From Aquimarina latercula DSM 2041 (lineage in GTDB: Bacteria; Bacteroidota; Bacteroidia; Flavobacteriales; Flavobacteriaceae), in contig NZ_AUMK01000011.1 of NCBI RefSeq assembly GCF_000430645.1, positions 248,001 through 312,000 of the forward strand: 64,000 nt of DNA. The letters are read 5' to 3'. Below the pieces are notes generated by a model, which was given only the letters and a program-made list of their open reading frames with translations, had not been told where the DNA came from and did no database searches. How positions within the stretch are numbered: position 1 is the stretch's first letter; the number at the start of each line of letters is the position of its first letter. Below, one piece after another: positions 51,303 through 61,044 of the stretch. Both the position numbers and the translations under genes were made by a program.

Positions 51303-51788
51303 ATGTTTAAGCAAATAGGGGAGAATATTAAGGTATTAAGAAGTAGGAGAAAGTTTTCTCAAGGAGACTTAGGGGCAAAATTAGAATTAACTAGACAACA
51401 AATCGCAACATATGAAAAAGGAGAAAGTACAATTCCATTGACGAGTATAACGAAAATCTCTGAGATCTTTAATATCTCAATCGACCTTTTAGTTAGACTC
51501 AATCTTTCTGATTGCACCGAAGAACAAATTGAAGAAATCCTTGAGAACAGGCTAGAAAAGAATCAGAATTTAATGAATTTGATTTCATCTAAACAGCATA
51601 ATCGATCTATTGATTTATTAGATAATTATCTAAAAAGTATTGTGAAAGAACAAATGAAACCAATAAATGATTTGTTAACCAAATTACTGGTAAAAATAGA
51701 TTTGACTGATTTGAAATATGAGCTTAATGAAGAAATCAAAAATGTAAACCTTATCATAAATGAAAAAGAAGAAGATAAGTCACACTAG
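51303..51788 (+). CDS. XRE-family transcriptional regulator
   Basis: A 161-residue protein. The N-terminal HTH_3 domain (~5-60) has I-K-V-L-R-S-R-R-K-F-S-Q-G-D-L-G and TRQQIATYEKGESTIP. A coiled C-terminal part for dimerisation follows. It likely controls its own promoter and the neighbouring genes. It is convergent with the short gene after it. Confidence 0.85.
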   Translation: MFKQIGENIKVLRSRRKFSQGDLGAKLELTRQQIATYEKGESTIPLTSITKISEIFNISIDLLVRLNLSDCTEEQIEEILENRLEKNQNLMNLISSKQHNRSIDLLDNYLKSIVKEQMKPINDLLTKLLVKIDLTDLKYELNEEIKNVNLIINEKEEDKSH

Positions 51789-51791
51789 CAC

Positions 51792-52010
51792 TTATTGGGT
51801 TCTATCTTTTTTCTGATTAAAAAGCTTATCTAAGATTTGTTTCATGTCTTCTTTATTGTAATTCTCATCTATTTCCTTGACTTCATTTAAGAGAATATTT
51901 AGTATTGACCTATATTCCAGGGCAGTAAGTTTTTGTTCACCCAACAAAGTCTTAGCTTCTTTGAAAGCCATTCTAATGATATCGGTATTTGAGTTTAACT
52001 TATTGGACAC
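51792..52010 (-). CDS. small hypothetical protein
   Basis: A 72-residue acidic helical protein without a recognised family. It follows the 52022..52579 membrane protein by 11 bases and is probably in an operon with it. Confidence 0.5.
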   Translation of the reverse strand: MSNKLNSNTDIIRMAFKEAKTLLGEQKLTALEYRSILNILLNEVKEIDENYNKEDMKQILDKLFNQKKDRTQ

Positions 52011-52021
52011 TTAGATATACT

Positions 52022-52579
52022 TTACAATTCATCTTCAATTTCGAACTGATTGTTTTTTTCGTCTAGAATTTCATTATCAGTCTTTATAATTTCTTCCATT
52101 AGTTCAAATTCTAGTTTTTTTGCATTTCCAATCCGAGCTAAACTATACTTAACTATAGCAAAGAAGATCATTATGCAAATGGAAGTGCCAATTACATAGA
52201 ACCAAGTACTGCCGTGATCAACTGTTGTGGAAGAGTCGACTACAAACATAAATTGAAGTACGTAACAAAAAATAGGTATGATTAATGACAATGTATATGC
52301 TCTTAAATACATGCCATACATTATAAGAATAGGAGAAATAGTTTGACATAAATGCCAAATAAAATTTTCAGTATTTTTCCAACCGTAGGTGTTTTCTAAG
52401 TTTATATCTAATAAAACAAAAATCTTATCGAGATATAACATTAATCCCGATAAGATTATAATAATAGTACCAATAATTCTTGTGGGTTTATTAATTCCCG
52501 CTCCCGCCTTGATTTCCCGGTCTATCAGAATCCTTATCCACGAGATAAGTTTCAGCATTGTTTTTTTCCAAAATTTCAT
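52022..52579 (-). CDS. membrane protein, start uncertain
   Basis: Up to 185 residues with about four membrane helices and an acidic C-terminus. The long version overlaps the lipoprotein gene at 52491..52697 by 89 bases in another frame. The ATG at 52441 would avoid the overlap but cuts into the first helix. The true start is probably between these points and may not be ATG. No family is recognised. Confidence 0.5.
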   Translation of the reverse strand: MKFWKKTMLKLISWIRILIDREIKAGAGINKPTRIIGTIIIILSGLMLYLDKIFVLLDINLENTYGWKNTENFIWHLCQTISPILIMYGMYLRAYTLSLIIPIFCYVLQFMFVVDSSTTVDHGSTWFYVIGTSICIMIFFAIVKYSLARIGNAKKLEFELMEEIIKTDNEILDEKNNQFEIEDEL

Positions 52580-52697
52580 TTAATTGTTTTTCATCTAATG
52601 CAACTTCATCTTCTATATCAGATGATTCACAGCTTGCTATAACGATAGCAAATAAAAATAAAAAAAGTAATGTCAAAATTGAAGAATTGATTTTCAT
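52491..52697 (-). CDS. small lipoprotein
   Basis: A 68-residue protein with a signal sequence ending in FAIVIASC (Cys ~22). It is followed by an acidic tail that ends in G-N-Q-G-G-S-G-N. The start at ATG 52697 was chosen because the longer frame adds 25 residues without signal features. It is upstream of, and overlapping, the membrane protein. Confidence 0.55.
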   Translation of the reverse strand: MKINSSILTLLFLFLFAIVIASCESSDIEDEVALDEKQLNEILEKNNAETYLVDKDSDRPGNQGGSGN

Positions 52698-53203
52698 AAT
52701 CGTTTTTTTGAAATTTAAAAATTTTACAGATGAGTGGAAAAATCCCTCATAAGTCTTTGATTTACAAATCAAAACTAGGTATATATTTTGAAAAATATAA
52801 TAGGAAATTTCTTGTTTTTTCTAGGTAATTTTGCACCGAAAAAAACGAAAAAACAGGGCTTACGAGAGGTTGTAGTGGTGAAGTTTAGCACCAAATTAAG
52901 GTCAAAAACGTCAGATTAGAGAATTTTTCTACTAAAACCTTGTCTTATTTTTAATCTACAAGCTTGATTTTCAGTAATATAAAACCTTATTTTAAATATG
53001 GTTTTACCGTATTAAGAGTGTTTGTTGTAAACCAGATTTTAAAAATTATTTACTGGTTTTAAACTATGATTTTACTCTTAAAACTTAGTCTTTTCAATAA
53101 CTAATCATTAGTGTCCGACTAAAATACTATTATGCTTAATATGTTTCTCTAACGCGAATAAAACTGCTTGATTTTTGTTTTTTCTCAATAGCAGGGTGGT
53201 CTG
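52698..53203. other. intergenic stretch without a supported gene
   Basis: About 500 bases of AT-rich DNA. Apart from a copy of the 23-bp direct repeat (53078..53100), I see no ORF of protein-like composition, RNA gene or strong hairpin. It may include worn-out ends of the adjacent transposase remnant. Confidence 0.5.
53078..53100. repeat. copy 2 of an imperfect 23-bp direct repeat
   Basis: This matches 41901..41923 in the same orientation with two mismatches. It lies about 100 bases downstream of the transposase remnant's stop. It may mark an element boundary or be a dispersed short repeat. Confidence 0.5.
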
Positions 53204-53630
53204 TCAAAATAAGTTTAGTTGTTCGTTTGGCGGTTTTGTAGTTAGCTCCATCCATTGTTTATTGGGGTCTTCAAGAAACTTGAACAGGTCAATGTAGGTC
53301 ATTAGATGAAAGCGTATCAAGGAAACCATATTGGAGTATGCCCACCTTCTCTTGGTTTTTCTTTGTTTTACAAGCATTAACAATTGTATTATAAGTCCGC
53401 ACCATATCTGTATTTCGATTGCATTTTGATTGTCCCCAAGGAAGTATTTCAACGGAAAGTTCTGTTTGAGTCTCTTGAACATCGTTTCTATTTGCCACCT
53501 ATGTTTATATATGGCTGCTATTTCATCTGGACTGATCAAAAAATTGTTGGAGATAAACTCAAAGACCTTGTTTGTATTTGCATCCCAGAATGCAATCCTT
53601 CTCAGTTCAACGGTATTATTGTTTTATTAT
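53204..53630 (-). pseudogene. C-terminal remnant of an IS4-type transposase
   Basis: An open frame from about 53630 reads NTVELRRIAFWDANTNKVFE, then FISNNFLISPDEIAAIYKHR, W-Q-I-E-T-M-F-K-R-L-K-Q, to a stop at 53204. This is the C-terminal third of an IS4-family DDE transposase, including the YREK-like Y-K-H-R-W-Q-I-E motif (with the catalytic Glu). The N-terminal two thirds are missing. The break lies next to the helicase stop codon at 53639, so the remnant marks a rearrangement point. Confidence 0.8.
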
Positions 53631-53638
53631 ACTTGGGT

Positions 53639-56600
53639 TCACTGTGAAAGTTCCATAAACCTACAAAAGGCATTGGCCAATTTTATTTGACGCGGACTTT
53701 TGCATTCAGCTTCAAAAATAGCAGGGTTGGCAACCATGATAAAGCACGTGCGCGCTCTTGATACAGCCACGTTAAAGCGATTAGGGCTAAAAAGAAAGTC
53801 CATGCCACGCGGTGCATCTTCCAAACTGGACGTGGCCACCGAGTAAATGATGACCGGAGCTTCTTGACCTTGAAACTTATCTACAGTTCCAATCTCTAAA
53901 GTTGGCAGTCGTTGTTTAATAGCTTGTACTTGGGCATTATAAGGCGTGATTATCTTTATATCCGAAGTTGTTAAGATGGCTTTTTCACCTTTCTGATTTA
54001 TGAATATGGTTTCACCGCTTGCAAGTTGATCCACAATCTCAACCACTTTCTCAACTTCTTCACTTGATGAATTGGTATTTCCGTTGTGTTCAATCTCTTC
54101 AAGATATAATCCCGCTCCAGAATATTTAGATTTTAAAACTTGCTGCTGATCAAGATGGTCTTTTGATTTCAACCGGTTCTCATAAAAGAGTTCCGAAACA
54201 AATGCATTGATGGATGAATGCATGCGCCAGGTTTCAGGTAAAAAGATACCCTGCTCATCTGAAATGGTTTTCTCGTCTTGAAGCACATGTTCTAATGCTG
54301 ATACTTCTGTACCATCAGGATGAACTCCTTGTTGGGGTTGTTTCAATTGTTGTGGATCACCAAGTAGCACAAGGTTGGAACAACAATGGGAAACGGCTAA
54401 AGTATCAATTAGGGATAGTTGTCCTGCTTCATCCACAAACAGGTAATCTACACCGTCTGTATAAGGTGGCTTACTCCACATGAAAGATGTTCCAGCAATA
54501 ACATCTGCGTTACCCAAAGCAGACTGAATGGCATCATCGCCCGTTGTCACTTGCCAAGGCACAGCTTCATCATAATCCGCTTTTACCTTTTGTAGCATTT
54601 GGATTGAAAGGTCTTGTTTCCTAGCAACTTCCCAAACCTTGGTAAGTAAGTTCGAGATAACCTTATGGCTTAAAGCAGTGATCCCAATTTTCTTGCCTTC
54701 TTGCACAAGTTTGACAATCAGGTGGCTTCCGGTAAAACTTTTGCCAGCACCAGGGGGTCCTTGAACAGGTAAATAGCTATTGTCTAATTTGGACACAAAA
54801 TCAAAAGCCTTTTCGGTGATATCCTCATATTGAGTTCTTTCTTCGGTGAACGTTGGAGCGACATTCATGAGCAGTTGTCTGGCTGCTCGGTAAGTTTCTA
54901 AATCGCTTTCCATAGCATTGTCTACAACCCATTCCGCTAAACTAATTAAAGATTCTTCTTTTGTTTTTGAGTTAACGTTTTCCAGGCTCATGACAGTAAC
55001 TGGATGTGATAAGTCTATCTTCGATGGCCCTTTCTTGATTTTGAGCAAGCGGCTATCGACATCGATATAGTGAATCACACCAATTTTGTTGTCTTCCTGA
55101 TCTTCCAGCGATTGACCTATACGGAGATCACATTCTTGATAGGGGAAAGTATACGTATCAACTACGCTTCTTTTCTCGGGTACACGCTCACCGGTAAATT
55201 GAAGAAAAGAAAGGGCTTTTCGTTCTTCCAATAACTCATCTTCTGGGAGCTCTTTAAGCCGGAAGAATTCCCACCAAAAAGATTTCTTCTCTCTACGATA
55301 CCAGTCGAGCATATGTGCCAAAATAAATTGTGCCTGCTGCACATTACTTCGTTCTGCTCGGATAGGAGGCATGCCTTCCAACAAGGCATCCATAATGGGT
55401 TTTATGCTTTCTTGATGTGCTGTAATACTATCGCTGGCCGCGCCTTCACCGTCAATTGGTCGGGTAATATCCGCACCATTTTTGATTAGGTCATTACGAA
55501 TCTCCTCCAACCATGCTTGCAACCGAACCAAAGATTCGCAGTCGTCTTGATTATACAATTGAACGGCCGCTTGGGTTACTTTGCTAAGCTTGTCCATATT
55601 TCCTGTTTGTAGGAGCAACTCTAATTGCGATTTGTGACTTGAAAGCTCTCTTAAATCCATCTTACGCTCGTAACCAAAGAAAACCTCCAAGTCTTTAATG
55701 GAATATTTCTCTACACTAGCTCTTATGGATTGACGAACTACTCCATAGAGATCAACAAACGTATCAGAGCGTAAGAAAGTGTCAATCTCATTTTCACGGG
55801 ACGCATACTTGCCCATTAATCGTTTAAACATCGTGATCTCATAAGGTGCATAATGGTAAATATGAAGTGAAGGGTCTTCTTCTTTGAGGTTGACTGCAAG
55901 GTCAATGAATTGCTCAAATATTTGTTTCTCTTCTGTTTCATTTTTGGCCCATAACGCTTGGTATTCTCCTTTATGAACGTAACCTATCAGGTACTCCAGT
56001 CCATCAGGCTCAACCATTCGGTCGCCCTCAAAATCGAGATAAATATCGTTTTCAGAGGGTTCAGGAAGTTTGTTCAGTCCTTTACCTTCTTCTACCTCGA
56101 GGGTTTCATAGATCGGTTCATAGCTATTGTGCCTGCTTGTATTCTGTACCCGTGCTTGCTCGCGCAACTTGTTGAATGTTTCTTTAACACCCTTTGTAGG
56201 TTCAAATGGTACAGGTAATGCCAGGTTTGCTAGTTTTTCAAGGGTGTTTATACCCTGAATATTAAGCTCTTTAGTCTGAGACGAACCCATACCAGCAACA
56301 AAGGTTAAGTGGTCGTCTTCACGTCTAATCGAATTGCACGTTTTCCACCATCGGCAAATATCGCAGTGACTAACGGGATCGGGATAAGTTTCATAGTCAT
56401 TTAGTATAGCATCCTCCAAGTTCCTTTTCACCAAACGGATGTATGCTGCATATTCATCAAAGCGATATGTCTCTTCGCCCTCCGGCTTAATAACTCCCAT
56501 GTATTCTGGTGACTTTCCTTGAATCTTGCCAACGCGCTCGGAATAAAGGCCGATTTGGAGTATTGTCCCCGCCTTGGTTTCATTGGTCAGTTTGGTGTCC

Positions 56601-56995
56601 CAAACTTCATATGACCATTCGCCAAGATTACTTTTCGTGTCTACTCTCAATAAAAAGTCGGCCCAACCGCTCCATTTACCATCCTCCTTTAAACGAGCCT
56701 GGTAGACAACGTCAGCACCTTCCATCATGGCATCAATGGTATGCTTTTCAGCATGTGGATCTTCATTGTTTATTTCAGCAATCGTCTTACCTTCATCTTT
56801 TAATTTTTGTAAGTGGCTCGCCTCAAATTCAATACCCTTCTCTTTAAGCATCGTCAACACACGATTGTTATACATCTCAGGATCTGCTATTTCACCCCGT
56901 GCGTGATATTTGTTGAGTTGGGTAAGGTGTTTACAGCTGCCATGAGAAGATAAATCTGAAGGGCTATAAATAATCTGGTTGTTCTTGTATTTCAT
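53639..56995 (-). CDS. Cas4-like nuclease / RNase H-like / SF1 helicase fusion
   Basis: An 1118-residue protein. The N-terminal TM0106/RecB-like nuclease has four Cys (C21, C211, C214, C220) in the Cas4/AddB [4Fe-4S] arrangement and the core G-W-A-D-F-L (D113) with VWDTK (D133, K135). The middle is an RNase_H_2-like exonuclease (D-F-E near ~321, Q-D-D-C near ~495). The C-terminal UPF1-type SF1 helicase has GPPGAGKS, FVDEAG and FSPNRFNVAVSRAR. The three activities together suggest DNA processing, probably defence. It is probably the last gene of an operon that starts with the PHP-ATPase. Confidence 0.85.
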   Translation of the reverse strand: MKYKNNQIIYSPSDLSSHGSCKHLTQLNKYHARGEIADPEMYNNRVLTMLKEKGIEFEASHLQKLKDEGKTIAEINNEDPHAEKHTIDAMMEGADVVYQARLKEDGKWSGWADFLLRVDTKSNLGEWSYEVWDTKLTNETKAGTILQIGLYSERVGKIQGKSPEYMGVIKPEGEETYRFDEYAAYIRLVKRNLEDAILNDYETYPDPVSHCDICRWWKTCNSIRREDDHLTFVAGMGSSQTKELNIQGINTLEKLANLALPVPFEPTKGVKETFNKLREQARVQNTSRHNSYEPIYETLEVEEGKGLNKLPEPSENDIYLDFEGDRMVEPDGLEYLIGYVHKGEYQALWAKNETEEKQIFEQFIDLAVNLKEEDPSLHIYHYAPYEITMFKRLMGKYASRENEIDTFLRSDTFVDLYGVVRQSIRASVEKYSIKDLEVFFGYERKMDLRELSSHKSQLELLLQTGNMDKLSKVTQAAVQLYNQDDCESLVRLQAWLEEIRNDLIKNGADITRPIDGEGAASDSITAHQESIKPIMDALLEGMPPIRAERSNVQQAQFILAHMLDWYRREKKSFWWEFFRLKELPEDELLEERKALSFLQFTGERVPEKRSVVDTYTFPYQECDLRIGQSLEDQEDNKIGVIHYIDVDSRLLKIKKGPSKIDLSHPVTVMSLENVNSKTKEESLISLAEWVVDNAMESDLETYRAARQLLMNVAPTFTEERTQYEDITEKAFDFVSKLDNSYLPVQGPPGAGKSFTGSHLIVKLVQEGKKIGITALSHKVISNLLTKVWEVARKQDLSIQMLQKVKADYDEAVPWQVTTGDDAIQSALGNADVIAGTSFMWSKPPYTDGVDYLFVDEAGQLSLIDTLAVSHCCSNLVLLGDPQQLKQPQQGVHPDGTEVSALEHVLQDEKTISDEQGIFLPETWRMHSSINAFVSELFYENRLKSKDHLDQQQVLKSKYSGAGLYLEEIEHNGNTNSSSEEVEKVVEIVDQLASGETIFINQKGEKAILTTSDIKIITPYNAQVQAIKQRLPTLEIGTVDKFQGQEAPVIIYSVATSSLEDAPRGMDFLFSPNRFNVAVSRARTCFIMVANPAIFEAECKSPRQIKLANAFCRFMELSQ

Positions 56996-57087
56996 ATAAA
57001 ATTTGAAGAAAAGATTTTTATTGTGCTTTTTCCTTGCATAATATACTTATCGGTTATTTAAACTTTACATTTAATTAGATAAAAAGA

Positions 57088-57444
57088 TTATAAATCATGC
57101 TTATCGCTAATATCCCTAATAATTATATCTATAAACTCTTTATCAATACCATTCACTGGAATTATAAATACGTGTGTAGGAACAAAACCCTGGTGATTTT
57201 CGCTTTTATAATCCTCGAAATCATCATAGTAATTAACAGATAAATAATTTCTTTTGAAATTTAGAATTTCATTTCTATTATTTGATATTGGACTAATAAA
57301 AGAAGTAACACACACCACTTTTTGACATTCATTACTATCATAAATGTTTCTGTAACCAAAAGACCAGCATTCGTATTTATTATTTTTACCTGTAACTACA
57401 TCATTTCGGGTTGAATTGTCTAACTCTTTATCTTTATACTTCAT
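57088..57444 (-). CDS. hypothetical protein in the defence-like operon
   Basis: A 118-residue acidic protein with alpha/beta content (VCVTSFISPISNN, HVFIIPVNGI). No known domain is recognised. It lies between the two large nucleotide-driven proteins on the same strand, with 84-92-base gaps on both sides. It could be a regulator or effector of the system. Confidence 0.55.
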   Translation of the reverse strand: MKYKDKELDNSTRNDVVTGKNNKYECWSFGYRNIYDSNECQKVVCVTSFISPISNNRNEILNFKRNYLSVNYYDDFEDYKSENHQGFVPTHVFIIPVNGIDKEFIDIIIRDISDKHDL

Positions 57445-57528
57445 CGTTTTATTGAATTTTTCGTTCGTTGTACCGGAAGGAAAACATTTCCGCTATCAAG
57501 ATCTTTTTTACTAGAATAACAAATCATC

Positions 57529-57849
57529 CTAACTATTCTCATCTATAGGCTCTTCTAATGTATTTTCTGATGCTTCACGATGGTCAATTGACGAATTAAA
57601 CTTTTCATAAATTCCAGATATTGTTTCTTGAATTAAAGCTAGCTTTTCAATATTGTCTTCTTGATCTAAATTCTCAAAAGTCGAAGTAAGTTTGAATCTA
57701 TTCGGAATTAATTGTATTAAATAGTCAATAACTGGTTTAAAATTGACATCATTAGAAACGGAAATGGTAATTTGATTTGTTTCTATTGTGTCACCAGAAA
57801 ATTTAATTTTTAAATTATTCTCGTGAAATTGATTATTTACATTTATCAT
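57529..57849 (-). CDS. small partner of the PHP-ATPase
   Basis: A 106-residue acidic protein that overlaps the end of the PHP-ATPase gene by 4 bases (ATGA). No family is recognised. The overlap indicates a stoichiometric partner, perhaps an inhibitor or specificity subunit. Confidence 0.6.
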   Translation of the reverse strand: MINVNNQFHENNLKIKFSGDTIETNQITISVSNDVNFKPVIDYLIQLIPNRFKLTSTFENLDQEDNIEKLALIQETISGIYEKFNSSIDHREASENTLEEPIDENS

Positions 57850-60218
57850 GTGTTGAGAAGTTTTTTAATGTTATATTTTCTTGATCTCATATCAAATATT
57901 GATTTTCCTCCATCCAGATTATCAATTATCAATTTTTGAAAATCTTTATTTTCTAAGAACAATTGTCTGTAAGAAATTTGGCCAATAGTATTTTCAGCCA
58001 GAATAATTGACTCTGCATCTCCATAGACAACAATTGAAGGATTATGAGTAACCAGTATTATTTGTTTTAAAAATTTGAAATCTCTCAACAAATTAATTAG
58101 ATCTTCATTTTTGAAAGTATTACCTAAATTGTCTTCCGGTTGATCAATCATTACGACCTTACACTTTTCGTGTTGTAAAATTGTTTTTAAATACATTTCT
58201 GCGTTGAATCCAGGAGACTTATTTTTTGAATTTCCATTTTCACCGTAGTCCAAAAATGTTCTTGGGAAATCATATTTATTTAAAACCTGATTCGTCTCTT
58301 TTTTGAGTTTCTGTATTAGACGTTGCTCAGTATATTCTGGATAATCTTTTAGGTTACTATTATCATTAACTAGCAGTAAGTAATTTTTATAAATAGATTT
58401 CTCTATTTGACCACCGTTTATACAATTAGTAATACCTTGCCTTAACTGATCATTATTTTCTATTTCTAGAATCAGCTTTACGGATTCAGTAACTTCAATT
58501 TCTTCCTTGTTATTACATTTGTATTCCTCTAAAATCCTACAAGATTCATCAAATTCTACAGCTTGTTTGAATAATGTTTCGGAAGTCGTTAATAGAGATT
58601 GTTTTCTACTAAAAGCCTCTATTTTTGCTCTAGATGCTGATTCCAGATTATTGTTTTTTTCATCAATAACTGTTTTAACACCTTCAATAAAATGATCAAT
58701 CGATTCACTTGTGAGTTTCTTTTGAAGTATTAATTCTTTTTTAGTTTCAATAAGATTTTCAAAAGATTCTATTATTGAGTTTTCACCATCATTGAATTCG
58801 AATATTTCATCATTCTTAAAGCTGGAAATATTACCTGAAATGTTTTCTAATAGCTCTTCTTTTTCTACAAAATCTATATGGTCAATCGAAGGTGTAAATT
58901 CGACAAAATGGAACTTGTCATTTGTCATACTTTCAAAATCACCCTCATGTATTATAAAATCTTTGCTATAAGAAGAATTGAATCGATCAAATCTACTTTT
59001 AAACGTTTCAAATTCAATCAATAAGCGATTTTTATTTGATTGTAAATTCTCTCTAGCCTCCGAAAGTTCAGTTTCTCTTCCCGAGTCAACAACTAACTCC
59101 TTTAAGTCACCAGTTTCGAAGTATTTAACGATGTCGCCTTGATTAATGTAAATTACTTCATCATCGTTAAAAGGTAATGTTGATTGCGGGGTTTGACTAT
59201 TTGAAGCCTTTATTAAAACTTCTGAATCGTCACACCCATATTTTTGGAAGTCGTGCTTATTGTTCTCTATTTTTTTACCGATCAGATTAAAAAGAAGGCT
59301 TTTACCAGATGAAGCACCACCTATAATAACATTTAGATTAGGGCTAAACTCAATGGTACAATCATCAACATCTTGTATTCCTTTTATATCTAATGTAGAA
59401 ATGTGTTTCTTCACATTTTTTAAAAGGTCAACTTCCTGTTGTTTTCGGATTCTAGATTGTGGGTCAATAAAAGCAAATCTTAATGTTTCGAAAGTAGGTT
59501 CTCCTTTTAGACAATAAAATTCGTGGGGAGCACCATTTTTCGGATTTGGATATACATCACAATTATGATTATCTGAGAAATTTATGAATGCCTCTTCTTT
59601 CTTGTTTCGAAAATCTGGGTCTTTTAGTTTATCAAATTCTTGATGGTGTCGAAGCCTATGCTTCTCTTTTACTTTTTCATGAGCACATTCCATTAATAAG
59701 ACCATTTCTTGTGCTTTTCTAATGTCTGTGCCTTTATAGGCATCAATAATGTTTTTATGTCCTCCTGCATGCGGTATGTAGAAAAAATGGTATGGATGAA
59801 ATAATTCAAAAATTTCATCTTCTGAGATACTCCTTGCTTTAATGCCGGTGCCTGTGAAATGATTCTCAATTATAGACGCAATTTCATTTGCTTTTTTTGT
59901 TGTCGTTTCATCGAAAATTAGCAGAGTATGATATGTCAGTAAACTATCATCATCTTGTTTGACTTTAATATCGAATTCACAACCTACAAGTAGCACGGGA
60001 TCTCCATCAGTAAAACTATCATAGTAGTTTTTGTAAGCTTCAGCGTTTACAATATTGTGATCGGTTAGTGAAAAAAGTCTGACTTCGTTTTCAATAAGTT
60101 TTTCTTTAAGGGTGTCAATATTAAAACTACCATCGTAATCGTTAGTTTTAGTCTTATTACTAAAGTCAGAGTGAATATGTAAGTCGACTTTAAACCAGTC
60201 AGAGTAAATTTTATTCAT
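57846..60218 (-). CDS. PHP-domain / SMC-like ATPase (TrlF family-like)
   Basis: A 790-residue protein. The N-terminal PHP phosphoesterase domain (~8-235) shows its metal sites: V-D-L-H-I-H-S-D-F-S, S-L-T-D-H-N-I, F-Y-I-P-H-A-G-G and FSDNHNCD. An SMC/RecF-type ATPase follows, with Walker A IGGASSGKSL (~298-307), a coiled-coil middle, and Walker B VVMIDQPEDNLGN with VTHNP near the C-terminus. The design (a metal-dependent nuclease or phosphatase controlled by an ABC/SMC sensor) matches TrlF-like and other defence proteins. It is the first gene of the group. Confidence 0.85.
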   Translation of the reverse strand: MNKIYSDWFKVDLHIHSDFSNKTKTNDYDGSFNIDTLKEKLIENEVRLFSLTDHNIVNAEAYKNYYDSFTDGDPVLLVGCEFDIKVKQDDDSLLTYHTLLIFDETTTKKANEIASIIENHFTGTGIKARSISEDEIFELFHPYHFFYIPHAGGHKNIIDAYKGTDIRKAQEMVLLMECAHEKVKEKHRLRHHQEFDKLKDPDFRNKKEEAFINFSDNHNCDVYPNPKNGAPHEFYCLKGEPTFETLRFAFIDPQSRIRKQQEVDLLKNVKKHISTLDIKGIQDVDDCTIEFSPNLNVIIGGASSGKSLLFNLIGKKIENNKHDFQKYGCDDSEVLIKASNSQTPQSTLPFNDDEVIYINQGDIVKYFETGDLKELVVDSGRETELSEARENLQSNKNRLLIEFETFKSRFDRFNSSYSKDFIIHEGDFESMTNDKFHFVEFTPSIDHIDFVEKEELLENISGNISSFKNDEIFEFNDGENSIIESFENLIETKKELILQKKLTSESIDHFIEGVKTVIDEKNNNLESASRAKIEAFSRKQSLLTTSETLFKQAVEFDESCRILEEYKCNNKEEIEVTESVKLILEIENNDQLRQGITNCINGGQIEKSIYKNYLLLVNDNSNLKDYPEYTEQRLIQKLKKETNQVLNKYDFPRTFLDYGENGNSKNKSPGFNAEMYLKTILQHEKCKVVMIDQPEDNLGNTFKNEDLINLLRDFKFLKQIILVTHNPSIVVYGDAESIILAENTIGQISYRQLFLENKDFQKLIIDNLDGGKSIFDMRSRKYNIKKLLNT

Positions 60219-60814
60219 TGTTTATATTGATGGTTTTGAACATATAGCACAATAAGTGTATAAAGGATATATGTCCTTTATATCCCATATATTCAATTAG
60301 TTTTTAATAAACGATACCCCATACCCGAAGAAATCTTCAGGCACGGGGTGGTTCATAATTTTTTGTTGTTTCTAAGTTAGCAAAATAAAACAAAAAGACT
60401 ACTTTTTCCCTCAATTTTTTATAATCCTCCTTTCTTATATCAAATTTTGAGAGAAAGTATCAAAGGGCGTAATCCAAATAACATACTAGTTCATTTAAGT
60501 GTTAATTTGTAAACTTAAAAAATGAACCGCTTTATTGAACTTGATCGACTTTCAGGTAGAATTTATGGGATCCCGCCGGATAGGCGAGATTAATTCAACT
60601 TACGGATTTGAGTGCGTCTTTTCAGACTTCTCAAATTCGAGTTTCATTAAAACCACAGAATTAATAGACTTATTTAAGGAACAGTATTTAACGGAGTATA
60701 CCGAACCATAAAGTTTTGTTAAGCTACTTTAAAGTATTCTGCTAACTCTTTGGTTTTCAATAATTCATTTTCAAATTGTTTCGACATTTGTCTTTCCGAG
60801 GTCACTTTAGTTGG

Positions 60815-60852
60815 TTAAATCCTTGAAAATCAAATGATTTTCAAGGATTTAA
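60815..60852. terminator. perfect 17-bp stem-loop
   Basis: TTAAATCCTTGAAAATC pairs with its exact complement after the four-base loop AAAT. It is the strongest hairpin in the window. It may be a bidirectional terminator or part of an attachment/recombination site. Confidence 0.6.
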
Positions 60853-61010
60853 TATTTTTAGGTGTTTTGTAACTGTTTGAAAATCAATTCAAAAAAGTTC
60901 GAATCCTTCCTGGAAGTTGTTTCCTTTTTTATTCCGAAAAAGGTGATTTTTCTTTTTTTAAGTAATTGTAAGTTAGTTTATGATCTTTCTTAAACTATAA
61001 TGTGTTTGCA

Positions 61011-61044
61011 AATCCCTTGTAAATACTTTTATTTGCAAGGGATT
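61011..61044 (+). terminator. hairpin followed by a T-run
   Basis: AATCCCTTGTAAAT pairs with ATTTGCAAGGGATT through 14 bp including one G-T pair. The loop is 6 bases, and CGGTTTTT follows. It reads as a rho-independent terminator on the + strand, although no + strand gene precedes it closely. Confidence 0.6.

Noticed and set aside
60719..60787. 22-codon ORF similar to the start of an excisionase HTH
   Set aside because: Too short to be called a gene; kept only as a possible relic.
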